The translations under genes and the position numbers were made by a program. Shown here piece by piece: positions 34,216 through 43,917 of a stretch of DNA of 64,000 bases. Numbering within the stretch: the first letter of the stretch is position 1; the number at the start of each line of letters is the position of its first letter. This DNA comes from Ruegeria atlantica (GTDB lineage Bacteria; Pseudomonadota; Alphaproteobacteria; Rhodobacterales; Rhodobacteraceae). The notes under the pieces are model-generated. The model saw only the letters and a list, made by a program, of their open reading frames with translations. It did not search any database and was not told where the DNA came from. Where the stretch lies: contig NZ_WQFE01000008.1 of assembly GCF_013033965.1 (NCBI RefSeq), forward strand, positions 1 to 64,000, written 5' to 3'.

Positions 34216-34974
34216 TCATGAAAGACGTATTCCAAACTGCTTCGGGGTTAGGCCAGTCACCGTTTTAAAGGCGCTGATAAAAGCACTCGGCGTTTCAAAT
34301 CCGACATCGAGCGCAACATTCGTCACAGTTTGACCCTCAGCCAGTTTCTCAATCGCCGTTATCACCCGGGTTTGGCGCCTGAGTTCCCTGAACGTCATCC
34401 CCGTTACTTCACGTATTCGTCGTATTAGGTTTCGCTCGGAAAATCCTAACTCCTTTGCCCAGTCCGTAATGGTCTTATGTGACTCTGGGTTCGAACGCAG
34501 CGATGCCGCGAGAATGGCAATGCGTTTATCTGCTGGCAGCGGAAGCAAAAGAGCCTCAGTATCAGCGTGTTTGATTTCATGCAGCAATACGAGGGCAAGG
34601 GGGCCTTGCAAAACCTGCTCTGCTCCCTCTGCCAAGCGAACCAGAACTTCTCGAAGCAAAGGGGAAATGGAGAGGACCTGCAAATACTCCGGAAAATCGG
34701 TATACGCAGGGCTGAGATATGCCGTCCGCATTTTGACAGCACCGTTGCATCGAATTTCATGTTCTGTTTTTGCCGGTATCCACAATGCGCGCCCAACCGG
34801 TAGCACCCAAAGCTGTTTTTTTGTGTAAACCCGCATCGTTCCCGAAATCGCGTGAATGAGTTGATGAACGTCATGCGAATGCGGTTCGATGTGGGTTCCG
34901 GTCGGATATGTCAAAGCGAACCCGGTCAGACCGGGCTGCCTTGAGCTTGGCATTTTAGGCGTATCTTTTGTCAT
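34216..34974 (-). CDS. AraC-family transcriptional regulator
   Basis: A 252-residue regulator with an N-terminal cupin domain (GTHIEPHSHDVHQLIHAISG) and a C-terminal pair of helix-turn-helices. The first HTH includes TITDWAKELGFSERNLIRRI and the second is TVTNVALDVGFETPSAFIS followed by AFKTVTGLTPKQF, the AraC signature. This size and cupin type is common for regulators of a divergent efflux or uptake gene. Here the MFS carrier starts 68 bases away on the opposite strand. ATG 34974 is chosen; an in-frame ATG at 34998 is possible. Confidence 0.88.
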   Translation of the reverse strand: MTKDTPKMPSSRQPGLTGFALTYPTGTHIEPHSHDVHQLIHAISGTMRVYTKKQLWVLPVGRALWIPAKTEHEIRCNGAVKMRTAYLSPAYTDFPEYLQVLSISPLLREVLVRLAEGAEQVLQGPLALVLLHEIKHADTEALLLPLPADKRIAILAASLRSNPESHKTITDWAKELGFSERNLIRRIREVTGMTFRELRRQTRVITAIEKLAEGQTVTNVALDVGFETPSAFISAFKTVTGLTPKQFGIRLS

Positions 34975-35041
34975 TATGTCGACAGATTGTAAGAGCATTT
35001 CGAGCCATAATCAAAGGGCACTCAACGCTCGGAGATTTTGC

Positions 35042-36247
35042 ATGTCGCGTAACGAAACCCTCCAATTCATCAACGTGGCGCATTTCTTCGATCACTTCTT
35101 TCTTCTGATCTTTCCAACTGCGGCATTGGCAATCGCCCCGGACTGGAACATGGACTATGCAGATGTGCTTTTGTTGGGTTCTCCGGTCTACATCATGTTC
35201 GCTCTGGGAACGCTACCGGTCGGTTGGCTGGGGGACAAACTGGATCGCATGACGTTGATTGCGGTCTTTTTCATAGGGTGTGGTGCATCGAGCCTCGCAA
35301 TTGCGCTTTCAGAAAGCGCTTTGGTCATGAGTATCGGCCTGGGCCTGCTCGGATTGTTTGCGGCGATCTATCATCCGGTCGGGCTCGCTCAGATCACACA
35401 TATCGGCGAGCGCACAGGGCGAGCCTTAGCTGTAAATGGTGTTTTCGGGAACATGGGGCTGGCCGGTGCAGCCGTCGTAACCGGCCTTCTCGCCCAATAT
35501 GTGGGGTGGCAAGCAGCGTTCTATATGCCGGGGGCCATTTCGGTCCTGATCGGAGTGATATTGTTCGTTAGATGCCGGACAAAACAAGCGCCTTGCCATG
35601 TCACTTATGCAAACAAGAAGAATGGTCCGCAGGTCATCCAACGCAGCACTCAGATACGTGTCTTCTTGATCGTTTGCGTGTCGGCTCTGTTTGGCGGCTT
35701 GATTTTCAATGCAGTGACAATCTCATTGCCGAAATTCTTCGATGAACGACTCACAGGGCTTGGGGGTGACTTGACCTGGGTCAGTGCCTCGACCGGGTTT
35801 GTCTTTGGTATCGCTGCATTCGCACAGATCCCGGTTGGTGAACTTCTCGACCGGATCGGCGCGCGTTCTGTGCTGCTGCCTTTGCTCGCTGGGCAAATCA
35901 TATGTCTTCTCATGCTCATACAGGCGACGGGGATCTCTGCACTGATACTTGCTCTACTCTTGGTCACCTTCGTGTTCGCCGAAATCCCGATCACGACATG
36001 GCTGCTTGGTCAGTTTCTTAAGCCGCACATAAGATCGCGCGCTGTTTCCATCGAATATGTGCTTTCCTTGGGTGTCGGGGCTGCCGCCGTACCGGTCCTG
36101 GTGATGGTGACCAAAAGCGGCGTTGGTTTTGCGGGCCAGTTCCTTGGTCTGGCGGTAGCAGCAACATTTATCTTCATCGTCGCGCTGTTTCTCCCAGGAA
36201 AGAACACTCAAGCGCCGGAACGCACACTTCGGCTAAGTGAACAATAA
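35042..36247 (+). CDS. MFS transporter
   Basis: A 401-residue major facilitator with 12 predicted membrane helices. The loop 2-3 signature appears as GWLGDKLDRM near residue 63, and its second-half counterpart is GELLDRIGARSV near residue 268. Substrate and direction are unknown. The start at 35042 follows GGAGATTTTGC; an earlier in-frame start at 34889 lies inside the divergent AraC gene. Its stop overlaps a possible GTG of the RraA-like gene, so the two probably share a transcript controlled by the AraC regulator. Confidence 0.88.
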   Translation: MSRNETLQFINVAHFFDHFFLLIFPTAALAIAPDWNMDYADVLLLGSPVYIMFALGTLPVGWLGDKLDRMTLIAVFFIGCGASSLAIALSESALVMSIGLGLLGLFAAIYHPVGLAQITHIGERTGRALAVNGVFGNMGLAGAAVVTGLLAQYVGWQAAFYMPGAISVLIGVILFVRCRTKQAPCHVTYANKKNGPQVIQRSTQIRVFLIVCVSALFGGLIFNAVTISLPKFFDERLTGLGGDLTWVSASTGFVFGIAAFAQIPVGELLDRIGARSVLLPLLAGQIICLLMLIQATGISALILALLLVTFVFAEIPITTWLLGQFLKPHIRSRAVSIEYVLSLGVGAAAVPVLVMVTKSGVGFAGQFLGLAVAATFIFIVALFLPGKNTQAPERTLRLSEQ

Positions 36248-36293
36248 CCCCAACGAACAAACGCCATCCATTAACTCATTGAAAGACAGTACG

Positions 36294-36992
36294 ATGATTG
36301 AAGAACCAACCCCACTGACTGTTCTGAATAATTTCCCGCGCCCGACCAAAGCGCAGGTGACTGCATTTCGGGGTGTCCCGACTGGGTTTGTGGCAGATGC
36401 CTTGGGAGGTGGCGGCACCCTTGCTTCCTCAATCCGCCCGGTCGGCGAAGGGCGAGATGTTACATGCGTAGCGGCTGGACCTGCGTTGACGGCGATCAAC
36501 GGGCCTGCAGACATTTTGGCAACCGTTGCAGCACTGAATTTCATTGAACCCGGTGACATACTGATTGCTTCTGTTGACGGTCATCAAGGCTGTTCTGCGG
36601 CGGGTGACCGCGTGATCGGAATGCTGCGCAACGCCGGTGGAGCCGCATTTATCACAGACGGGCCTGTCAGAGATTACCCAGGCATTGTCGAAGTCGGGTT
36701 GCCTGTCTGGTGCACCGGCCTCAACCCGGCATCCCCGTTCACATCCGGACCAGGACAGATCGGCATAACAGCTCAGGTTGCAGGTCAGAGTATCAACAGC
36801 GGAGATATGATCGTGGCAGATCAGGACGGTGTTGTTGTGGTTCCGTTTGCGCGGATCGACGAGATCACCCAGCGGCTTGAACACATAAGGGCGCTTGAAG
36901 CCGACCTCGATGCAGAAGTCGCGGCAGGGAGGAAGGTCTCGCAAACAGCAATGGATATGCTGGCCGACGCCCGGTCCACGACGTACTTGTAG
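36294..36992 (+). CDS. RraA-family protein (HMG/CHA aldolase-like)
   Basis: A 232-residue protein of the RraA fold. The conserved catalytic and metal area is seen in GGAAFITDGPVRDYPGI, together with GFVADALGGGG near the start and VVADQDGVVVVP near the end (as MIVADQDGVVVVPFAR). Relatives are either class II 4-hydroxy-4-methyl-2-oxoglutarate/oxaloacetate aldolases or RNase E inhibitors. With a transporter upstream the metabolic role is more likely. ATG 36294 gives the usual family length; a GTG at 36237 overlapping the MFS stop is the alternative. Confidence 0.82.
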   Translation: MIEEPTPLTVLNNFPRPTKAQVTAFRGVPTGFVADALGGGGTLASSIRPVGEGRDVTCVAAGPALTAINGPADILATVAALNFIEPGDILIASVDGHQGCSAAGDRVIGMLRNAGGAAFITDGPVRDYPGIVEVGLPVWCTGLNPASPFTSGPGQIGITAQVAGQSINSGDMIVADQDGVVVVPFARIDEITQRLEHIRALEADLDAEVAAGRKVSQTAMDMLADARSTTYL

Positions 36993-37268
36993 AACTCGCT
37001 GTTCCATAACTTGGTGAGCGGCGTTTAGAGCGGACTTTGAAGGTAGCAGGACGAAAGTCGGCTTTGCGAAACGAAGCTGCCATTGGAAAACAATTGAGAA
37101 TGACCGCTGTTCACTCTGCCAAAGCTGATGTTATCGACCAGGCTTCGCAATTTCGAAGGGCGCTAATATGCGAGCCTTCAATGTCGCTTCCAGGCGTTGC
37201 TACAATGCAGTCATTCTTCGAATTGACGAGACTTGGAGATGCCGTCAATCGAACAGTTTCATAACGCT

Positions 37269-38201
37269 TTATTTTGACGATGTTGCGAGAACTTGGTCCC
37301 CTATCCAGTCAAAAACAAGTCTAGGGCCGCGGCCCAAGTTGGTATGGCTCCGAGACATCACATAACCGGCGTCGCTGGAGACTAAATCGTCTGTAATGGT
37401 CACCAGAGAACCCTTATTGAGCAGATCATCAATCAATCCAATCCAGCCCAAAGCCACGCCATCCCCAGACAAAGCGGCCTGGGTCACCATGTCATAGTTA
37501 TTAAAACTGATATAATTTTTCTTTCTTTCTCCGGTTACGCCCAAACTATCAAACCACCCTTGCCAGGTTTGCCAAGCAGCGGTAGCGGGTTTTGACAGGC
37601 TAAGAAGTTGGACATCCAGCAAGTCCGCAGGCGATTGGATTGGTCTAATCCTTTCTAATAGCTGCGGGCTGCAAACGGCCGCCACGACTTCTTCCAACAG
37701 TAGTACTTCATCGGGCTTTATTTGGGCCTTTGGTGCAACATGGATTTGAATATCGCAATCGGTGTCATCTAGACCGGGTGGCACAGTTGAGGCCAAAATC
37801 TGAATTTCGATTTCATCCCCGATTTCCTCTCGAAGATAACCCAGACGCGGTAGCAACCAGAAAGTTGAGAACGCAAAATCAGCCGAAATTCGAACCCTGG
37901 GTTTGGTTTTGCGCTCAAGCAAAGAACTTACCGCAAAATTCATCTGCGTCATCGCGGGTTTGACCACATTCAAAAGCCTCAGCCCCTCGTATGTGAGTGA
38001 AACGCCACGGTGTTCTCTTTTGAAGAGGACGACGCCCAGATCAACTTCTAGACCTTTTATCCGTTGCGAGATCGAGGACTGAGTCAGCCCGAGAGCATCC
38101 CCGGCACTTGTAAAGTTCCCATGTTTCGCAACCATCTCGAACGCATACAGCGCCACGAGGTTGCGACTTAGGCTGGTATTAATTCTATTAATGTCATCCA
38201 T
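37269..38201 (-). CDS. LysR-family regulator (GcvA-like)
   Basis: A 310-residue LysR protein. The HTH region is FEMVAKHGNFTSAGDALGL followed by TQSSISQRIKGLEVDL, and the effector domain starts near residue 100 (RVRISADFAFSTFWLLPRLG). It diverges from the Tat-exported binding-protein gene with 95 bases between start codons, so it probably regulates that gene and perhaps the BCCT carrier behind it. The 276 bases beyond its stop (36993-37268) contain no gene but include a motif-family copy at 37072-37083. Confidence 0.88.
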   Translation of the reverse strand: MDDINRINTSLSRNLVALYAFEMVAKHGNFTSAGDALGLTQSSISQRIKGLEVDLGVVLFKREHRGVSLTYEGLRLLNVVKPAMTQMNFAVSSLLERKTKPRVRISADFAFSTFWLLPRLGYLREEIGDEIEIQILASTVPPGLDDTDCDIQIHVAPKAQIKPDEVLLLEEVVAAVCSPQLLERIRPIQSPADLLDVQLLSLSKPATAAWQTWQGWFDSLGVTGERKKNYISFNNYDMVTQAALSGDGVALGWIGLIDDLLNKGSLVTITDDLVSSDAGYVMSRSHTNLGRGPRLVFDWIGDQVLATSSK

Positions 38202-38296
38202 AATTACTCAGCTACTGCAAAAAAGAGAAAAATTATATCAAAAACTGTGTCAAAGGGCGCGTAAGCAGCCCTGTGAGAGAAACACGGGAGCTAATC

Positions 38297-39949
38297 ATGA
38301 CCAAACACAGTCACAGACGGGCTATTCATCCAGCAATCGCCATGCATGCAGGTGAAGTAGCCGACGGAATGCTCAGCCGCCGTGAATTCTTAACGCGCGC
38401 GACTGCACTTGGGCTGTCTGCATCGGCTGCGTATTCAATGATTGGTATGGCTCAGCCAGCACAGGCCGCGTCGAATATCCAACCTGGTGGTACGATTCGT
38501 ATTCAGCAGGTTGTACGCGCTCAGCTTGATCCGCCGCTTTACAACTGGCCTCAGCTTGGAAACGTGGTGCGTGGGTTCTTGGAGTATCTCGTTCAGTACA
38601 ACGCTGATGGTACATTCGAACCTCGGTTGCTTGAAAGCTGGGAAGTGAACGACGACGCGACGGAGTATGTATTGCGTGTGCGACCCGGAGTGAACTGGAA
38701 TGACGGGCGCGGAACGCTGACGGCCAAGGATGTTGCCTATAACTTTGGTCGATGGTGTGACGGTAGTTGGGAAGGCAATTCCATGGCCGCGCGCATGGGG
38801 TCTTTACAGAATGACGCTGGCGATGGCCCTGCAGAGGGTGCTTTGGAAGTGGTCGATGATTTGACGCTGAAACTGAAGCTGACACGACCTGACATCACAA
38901 TTATTCCCGCCGTCACGGAATACCCGGCAGCAATCGTGCCCGACGGTTGGTCTGGCGATCCGGCGAATGACCCGGTTGGTACGGGGCCATATAAGCTGGT
39001 TGAATATCTGGTCGGTGAAAAGGTTGTACTGGAAAAGAACACGGATCACGAATGGTGGGGAGAAGGTGCCTATTTAGATCGGATCGAATTTATTGACTAC
39101 GGCACCGATGGCGCGGCGCATTTGGCTGCGGCAGAAGCCGAAGAAATCGACATGACCTACGAAACGGTCGGTGAATTTGTTGACATCTATGAAAGCATCG
39201 GTTGGAACCAGAGCGAGTCCGTTTCGGCCAACACTATGGTTTTACGAACAAACCGCGATGCCGACGTCGACGGAGTAAAGCCGTATGAAGATGCACGTGT
39301 TCGCCAGGCTCTGGCGATGGCTTGCGACAATGCCATTCTGCTAGAATTGGGATACGCCAATCGTGGGACTCTAGGCGAAAACCATCACGTTTGCCCTATT
39401 CACCCGGAATACGCGGACATTGGAGCACCTGAAAAGGATGTCGAGGGCGCACGAGCATTGTTGGAAGAAGCCGGTATGCTCGACTACGAGCACGAAATCT
39501 TCTCGATCGACGACGATTGGCGCCGAAACACGACCGACGCATTAGCGGCACAACTGCGCGATGCTGGGCTCAAGGTAAAACGCACAGTATTGCCAGGTAA
39601 CACATTCTGGAATGATTGGAACAAATACCCGTTCAGTTCGACCGACTGGGGACATCGCCCGCTAGGTGTCCAGGTGCTGACGCTGGCATACAAATCGGGG
39701 GTGGCTTGGAATGAAACCGGTCTGGCCAGCGCCGAATTTGACGCAATGCTGGAAGAAGCCTCAGCAATCGCCGATGCTGAAACTCGTCGAGTCCGCATGG
39801 AAAAGATCGAACAGTTTATGCGAGATGACGGAACGATAATTCAACCCTATTGGCGATCTCTATACCGCCACTCTCGTCCTGGCATTATAGGCGCGGAGAG
39901 CCACCCGATTAATGAAATTCACGTGCATAAGCTGGCTCTGGAGAGCTGA
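38297..39949 (+). CDS. Tat-exported family-5 extracellular solute-binding protein
   Basis: A 550-residue ABC-type binding protein of the peptide/nickel/opine class. The N-terminus carries a twin-arginine signal, [20 protein letters not shown], ending near AQAASN. The mature domain has the family opening [20 protein letters not shown] and [20 protein letters not shown]. The start at 38297 follows GGGAGC. No permease or ATPase genes accompany it, which is unusual; the next gene is a BCCT secondary carrier. It may deliver ligand to a transporter encoded elsewhere or act as a sensor protein. A large stem-loop separates it from the next gene. Confidence 0.88.
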   Translation: MTKHSHRRAIHPAIAMHAGEVADGMLSRREFLTRATALGLSASAAYSMIGMAQPAQAASNIQPGGTIRIQQVVRAQLDPPLYNWPQLGNVVRGFLEYLVQYNADGTFEPRLLESWEVNDDATEYVLRVRPGVNWNDGRGTLTAKDVAYNFGRWCDGSWEGNSMAARMGSLQNDAGDGPAEGALEVVDDLTLKLKLTRPDITIIPAVTEYPAAIVPDGWSGDPANDPVGTGPYKLVEYLVGEKVVLEKNTDHEWWGEGAYLDRIEFIDYGTDGAAHLAAAEAEEIDMTYETVGEFVDIYESIGWNQSESVSANTMVLRTNRDADVDGVKPYEDARVRQALAMACDNAILLELGYANRGTLGENHHVCPIHPEYADIGAPEKDVEGARALLEEAGMLDYEHEIFSIDDDWRRNTTDALAAQLRDAGLKVKRTVLPGNTFWNDWNKYPFSSTDWGHRPLGVQVLTLAYKSGVAWNETGLASAEFDAMLEEASAIADAETRRVRMEKIEQFMRDDGTIIQPYWRSLYRHSRPGIIGAESHPINEIHVHKLALES

Positions 39950-39978
39950 GAACTCCGGCAAATATTAACTCCCCGGAC

Positions 39979-40025
39979 CCAATGAGATTAGCAAAGCAGA
40001 TTATCTGCATCGCCAATCTCATTGG
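39979..40025. terminator. Long stem-loop between binding protein and BCCT gene
   Basis: CCAATGAGATTAGC and GCCAATCTCATTGG pair over 14 positions with one mismatch, and the loop contains a further small hairpin, CAGAT-T-ATCTG. No T-run follows. It may stabilise the binding-protein mRNA or partly terminate before the BCCT gene. Confidence 0.55.
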
Positions 40026-40103
40026 TGTCTTGGGAAAATGGGTGATCGGGTCAGAACAAGCAAATCTATCCGCTCTAAAATCAAGAACAGGGAGAAGTTG
40101 AAT

Positions 40104-41783
40104 ATGGCAATAAAGCCACCTCTTTCGGAACTTCCGATTAAGACCGCTGACAACGGTTTTTATCGGGGGTTCAGCGTCAACGTGACGGTGATCAGTAAGA
40201 TCATCATCAGTTTGCTGGTTGTCTGGTGCATCGTGTGGCCAACCCAGGCCGGCAGGATTCTCGGCGACTGGAACGCAGCCATTCTGGCGCAGTTCGCGGC
40301 CTGGTATATCTGGGTTGTAACCGGGTTTGTCATTGTCTGCATAGGTTTGGCCATTTGGCCAGCTGCGGGACGCCTAAACCTGGGTGTTGAAGGCGAAAAG
40401 CCCGAATTCTCGAACTTCTCCTGGTTCTCGATGATGTTCGGTGCCGGTATCGGTGTTGGGATGTTGACCTGGGCCGTTGCGGAACCCGTCGCACATTTCA
40501 AGAACAACCCGTCGGTTATTCAGGGTGTGACAACAGCCCTAGACGCGGACAATGTACGCACGGCTTACGTCTGGTCCTACCTGCATTGGGGTCTTGGCGC
40601 TTGGGCGTGCTACGCGATTGCCGGTCTTGCGCTGGCGTTCTTCAGCTATCGCCGCGGGCTTCCCCTGACGATCCGTTCGTCTCTGACGCCGCTCTTTGGT
40701 AAGGCACTGTCCGGCAATCTGGGTCACCTGATCGATATCGTCGCGGTTGTTGCGACGATCCTCGGTGTAGCACAGACGCTTGGATTTGGTGTTGAGCAGT
40801 TCGTGGCGGGTTTGACACGTATCGGCATCGGCGGTCTGGCGCATGCAGATGGTTCGGCCACGACATTGGGCATTATTGTTGCCTTGCTGGTCATCATGGG
40901 CGCTTCGACGCTGTCAGCACTGTCTGGCGTTGGTAAGGGCATTAAATGGCTGTCAAACATCAACATGGCGCTGTCGATCTTCCTGTTGGGTTTCTTCATC
41001 CTGTTCGGAGCAACATTCTTCGGTGCCAAGGCCTTCTTTGTTGGCATTTGGGACTATCTGGTCGCTCTGCCCTGGCTCAGCTTCAACGTCTACACATCAG
41101 ATGGAGTCGAAGGGTCCGAGTCATTCTTGCTGGCACAATGGCAGGGCTGGTGGCCGGTGTTCTACTGGGCCTGGTGGATCGCGTTTGCCCCCTTCGTCGG
41201 ATTGTTCCTGGCACGCATCTCACGCGGTCGGTCCATCCGTGAGTTTGTGCTGGGCGCGATGATTGTACCCTCGCTGATGTGTTTTGTCTGGTTTGCGTGG
41301 GCCGGTGGCACAGCCATCGACCTTGAATTAAATGGCGGCGCAAATGGCGTGATCCTAGACGCAGCTAATGGCGACAAGATCTTTGCCATGACCACCTACA
41401 TGCTTGCGCCCATAGCAGAATTCCTGGCTTGGGCCATGGCGGTTGTGATCGTGGTACTGTTGATGACATTTCTTGTGACCTCAGCTGACTCGGCTGTGCT
41501 GATCGTGAATACGATCAACGCGGCTGGTGACGAAGGACCCAAGGCGCGGCCGCATATCATGTTCTGGGGTGCTGCGCTGGCATTGGTGGTAGGTGGTCTG
41601 CTGATCTCAGGCGGAACTGGGGCCATTCAGACCGCCATGGTAATTGGCGCACTACCGTTCTCTATCGTCATGGCGCTGATGTGTATCGCGTTGATAAAAG
41701 CGATCTGGAATGACGGACGCCGCGAAGCCGCCGGTGTTGCATCAACTATTGATCCAGAAACATCAACTATGCTCGCCGAATAG
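40104..41783 (+). CDS. BCCT-family transporter
   Basis: A 559-residue secondary carrier with 12 predicted helices of the betaine/choline/carnitine type. The glycine-rich helix is FGAGIGVGMLTWAVAEPVAHF. The aromatic segment WAWWIAFAPFVGLFLARISR and the SRGRSIREFV loop are typical of the family. It takes up quaternary ammonium or sulfonium compounds (betaine, choline, carnitine, DMSP) with sodium or protons. The start at 40104 follows AGGGAG. It lacks a long charged C-terminal osmosensor tail, which suggests nutrition rather than osmotic stress. The ligand may be related to the upstream binding protein. Confidence 0.9.
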   Translation: MAIKPPLSELPIKTADNGFYRGFSVNVTVISKIIISLLVVWCIVWPTQAGRILGDWNAAILAQFAAWYIWVVTGFVIVCIGLAIWPAAGRLNLGVEGEKPEFSNFSWFSMMFGAGIGVGMLTWAVAEPVAHFKNNPSVIQGVTTALDADNVRTAYVWSYLHWGLGAWACYAIAGLALAFFSYRRGLPLTIRSSLTPLFGKALSGNLGHLIDIVAVVATILGVAQTLGFGVEQFVAGLTRIGIGGLAHADGSATTLGIIVALLVIMGASTLSALSGVGKGIKWLSNINMALSIFLLGFFILFGATFFGAKAFFVGIWDYLVALPWLSFNVYTSDGVEGSESFLLAQWQGWWPVFYWAWWIAFAPFVGLFLARISRGRSIREFVLGAMIVPSLMCFVWFAWAGGTAIDLELNGGANGVILDAANGDKIFAMTTYMLAPIAEFLAWAMAVVIVVLLMTFLVTSADSAVLIVNTINAAGDEGPKARPHIMFWGAALALVVGGLLISGGTGAIQTAMVIGALPFSIVMALMCIALIKAIWNDGRREAAGVASTIDPETSTMLAE

Positions 41784-41799
41784 TACGCGCGTATCCAAC

Positions 41800-41828
41800 T
41801 GTGACCCCAGGACAGAACTGGGGTCACA
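41800..41828 (+). terminator. Stem-loop after BCCT gene
   Basis: A perfect 11-bp stem (TGTGACCCCAG with CTGGGGTCACA, 7-base loop) starts 17 bases past the BCCT stop. The following sequence has no strong T-run, but position and strength suggest the transcript end. The convergent otnC gene ends at 42002. Confidence 0.6.
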
Positions 41829-42001
41829 AATAGGACAAAGGCTTATTCAGAAGTTTGCCAAAGTGCAGGTTTCACGACGGATTTCTTACATTGATATTAT
41901 CCAAGAAAATCTTAGAAGCTTGGCCAAAACTTTGCGTAGTATTTGTGCGTCATTTTGCACGATTTGCCCAAAAAATGCACATTCCCCGTTTCGGTATCGG
42001 T

Positions 42002-42643
42002 TTAAATTCTTCCGAAAGCCACTTTGAGCTCTGAGACTTTTTCAGCATCCAGTAGGCGGGTTGGCAGGCCGCGCAAAGCCACTAGCAGCTTAGCCGTTTC
42101 TTCCAACTCTTCTGCTGCACAAACTGCTGAGAACAGATCCTTTCCCGATACGACGGGCCCGTGATTGGCCAGCAGAACAGCACTAAAATTGCCGCCCAGT
42201 TCACGGATCAAATCACCTGATTTCGGATCACCCGGCTTGACGTATGGGATCAGTTTGACCGTGCCTACGCGCATGACCACGTATGGTGTAAGCGGTGGAA
42301 TACAGTCATTGGGATCGGTGTCTTCCAGACACGACAGTGCGGTGGCCCAGGTCGAATGCAAATGCACCACTGCACCAGCTTCTGGCCGCGTCTCATAGAA
42401 GGCTTGGTGCAGAAAGACCTCCTTGGTCGGCTTGTCTCCGGAGACGTGGTTCCCATCCAAATCAATCTTGGCGATGCACTCGGGATCGATATCCCCCAAG
42501 GTGGAGTTGGTTGGTGTCATGAGGATTCCGTTGTGTAGACGTGCGGAGACATTGCCCGCAGTACCGACTGAAAATCCCCGCGCAAACAACGAAGCGCAGA
42601 GATCTGACATCTGCTGTCGCAATACCAATTCTTTAGAACTCAT
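42002..42643 (-). CDS. otnC: 3-oxo-tetronate 4-phosphate decarboxylase (class II aldolase family)
   Basis: A 213-residue class II aldolase-fold protein. Zinc-binding histidines are seen in VVHLHSTWATAL and LLANHGPVVSG, and GFSVGTAGNVSARL carries the phosphate-binding region. It follows an OtnK-type kinase with a 4-base overlap. In the known acid-sugar pathway OtnC decarboxylates the kinase product (3-oxo-tetronate 4-phosphate) to dihydroxyacetone phosphate. Assignment rests on family and pairing. It is last in the minus-strand set. Confidence 0.85.
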   Translation of the reverse strand: MSSKELVLRQQMSDLCASLFARGFSVGTAGNVSARLHNGILMTPTNSTLGDIDPECIAKIDLDGNHVSGDKPTKEVFLHQAFYETRPEAGAVVHLHSTWATALSCLEDTDPNDCIPPLTPYVVMRVGTVKLIPYVKPGDPKSGDLIRELGGNFSAVLLANHGPVVSGKDLFSAVCAAEELEETAKLLVALRGLPTRLLDAEKVSELKVAFGRI

Positions 42644-43917
42644 TTGCCAGACTCCATCATTCTCAGGGCCTTAGCAAAAAAGTCGGGAGAGCCAAAATTT
42701 CCAGACTTTAGAGCCAGCGCAATGGGTTCAGTTTTTCCAACGCTCAGGACTGGCACGCCCGGGTCAATTTCCGGCCCAATTGACATGGCCGGTGATCTCA
42801 GTGCCTCAGAGACAGCCTGGGCGACAGCTCCCGACGTCTCTCCTCCGGCCACGACAAGGCGCTTATACCCCGTTTGGACAAGTTCCCGTGCAGTTTCTGC
42901 AAAGAGATTGTCCAGCTTTTCCGCAACTGCTTCCTGACCAAATTGATTTTGGATCGCTCGCACATCCTCCGGGCTTCCCGATGAATATGCGAGCGGCGCC
43001 TGACCCGGGTGCGCTTCAAAGAAATCCAGAAGCGTTTGCGTGGTCACTTCCCTGGACATGACACCTGGAACATCAATGGCGAAGGTCGGATGGGTCTTCG
43101 CGTGAGTTTCAATCTGCCCGCGGGTCGCTCCTGAACAAGACCCGGCAAGGATCGCGGCAGGCCCAGCGATACCGGTGCACACACTGCCAACATTTTTAGA
43201 TGAATCCTCCGTCCGGAAGTTTCTGGGGAGCCCCAGTGCCACCCCGGATCCCCCGGTAATGAGCTTGGCATCCTTCAGAACCTCGCCCCAGGTCAGCAAA
43301 TCCTCGTCCGAAATCGCATCGCCAATCACAAAGCGTTCGTCGGCCTTCTGCAAAGCAGCAGCAATCGCCTCTGATCCTTGCTCCACGGCGTCAATTGACA
43401 CCAACCCGACCGCTTCTTGGGTCTGATACTGCAACCATCGCCTGATGTTGGCATCCCTCATCGGAGTAAGAGGGTGATTTTCCATCCCAGACTCGTGCAA
43501 CAGCTTGCCAAGCACAAATAGATGACCGTGATAGACCGTACGTCCCGTTGCCGGAAAGGCCGGACAGAAAACCACCTTTTGCGCACCCAGTTCGTTGGCA
43601 AGTGCTTCCGCGACCGGGCCGATATTTCCCTCCATCGTGGAATCGAAGGTCGAGCAATATTTGAAGATGAACTGCTGGCATCCTTGGTCCGCGAGCCACC
43701 GCAAGGCACTCAGGCTGGCTGCAATGGCTTCCTCGACCGGTGCAGTGCGACTCTTGAGCGAGATGACGCCTGCTTCGATCTCCTCGTCGGCTGGGGTATT
43801 CGGAACACCTGGAAACTGCGCGGTTCGTAACCCACCTTCCGGCTCAACGCCCTTTGCCAAGGTGTTAGCGATATCACTCGCACCGGTAAAATCGTCCGCT
43901 ATGACACCGATTTTCAT
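42640..43917 (-). CDS. otnK: Four-carbon acid sugar kinase (3-oxo-tetronate kinase, DUF1537)
   Basis: A 425-residue two-domain kinase. The N-terminal substrate domain opens with MKIGVIADDFTGASDIANTL, the DUF1537 hallmark. The C-terminal nucleotide-binding domain has LVVAGGETSGAVAQAV and a final PVLSVGKTEPIALALKSGNF with the conserved KSGNFG. The family phosphorylates 3-oxo-tetronates or related acids (D-threonate, erythronate pathways). It overlaps otnC at one end and the metallo-beta-lactamase gene at the other by 4 bases each, so the set is tightly coupled. Confidence 0.9.
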   Translation of the reverse strand: MKIGVIADDFTGASDIANTLAKGVEPEGGLRTAQFPGVPNTPADEEIEAGVISLKSRTAPVEEAIAASLSALRWLADQGCQQFIFKYCSTFDSTMEGNIGPVAEALANELGAQKVVFCPAFPATGRTVYHGHLFVLGKLLHESGMENHPLTPMRDANIRRWLQYQTQEAVGLVSIDAVEQGSEAIAAALQKADERFVIGDAISDEDLLTWGEVLKDAKLITGGSGVALGLPRNFRTEDSSKNVGSVCTGIAGPAAILAGSCSGATRGQIETHAKTHPTFAIDVPGVMSREVTTQTLLDFFEAHPGQAPLAYSSGSPEDVRAIQNQFGQEAVAEKLDNLFAETARELVQTGYKRLVVAGGETSGAVAQAVSEALRSPAMSIGPEIDPGVPVLSVGKTEPIALALKSGNFGSPDFFAKALRMMESGK

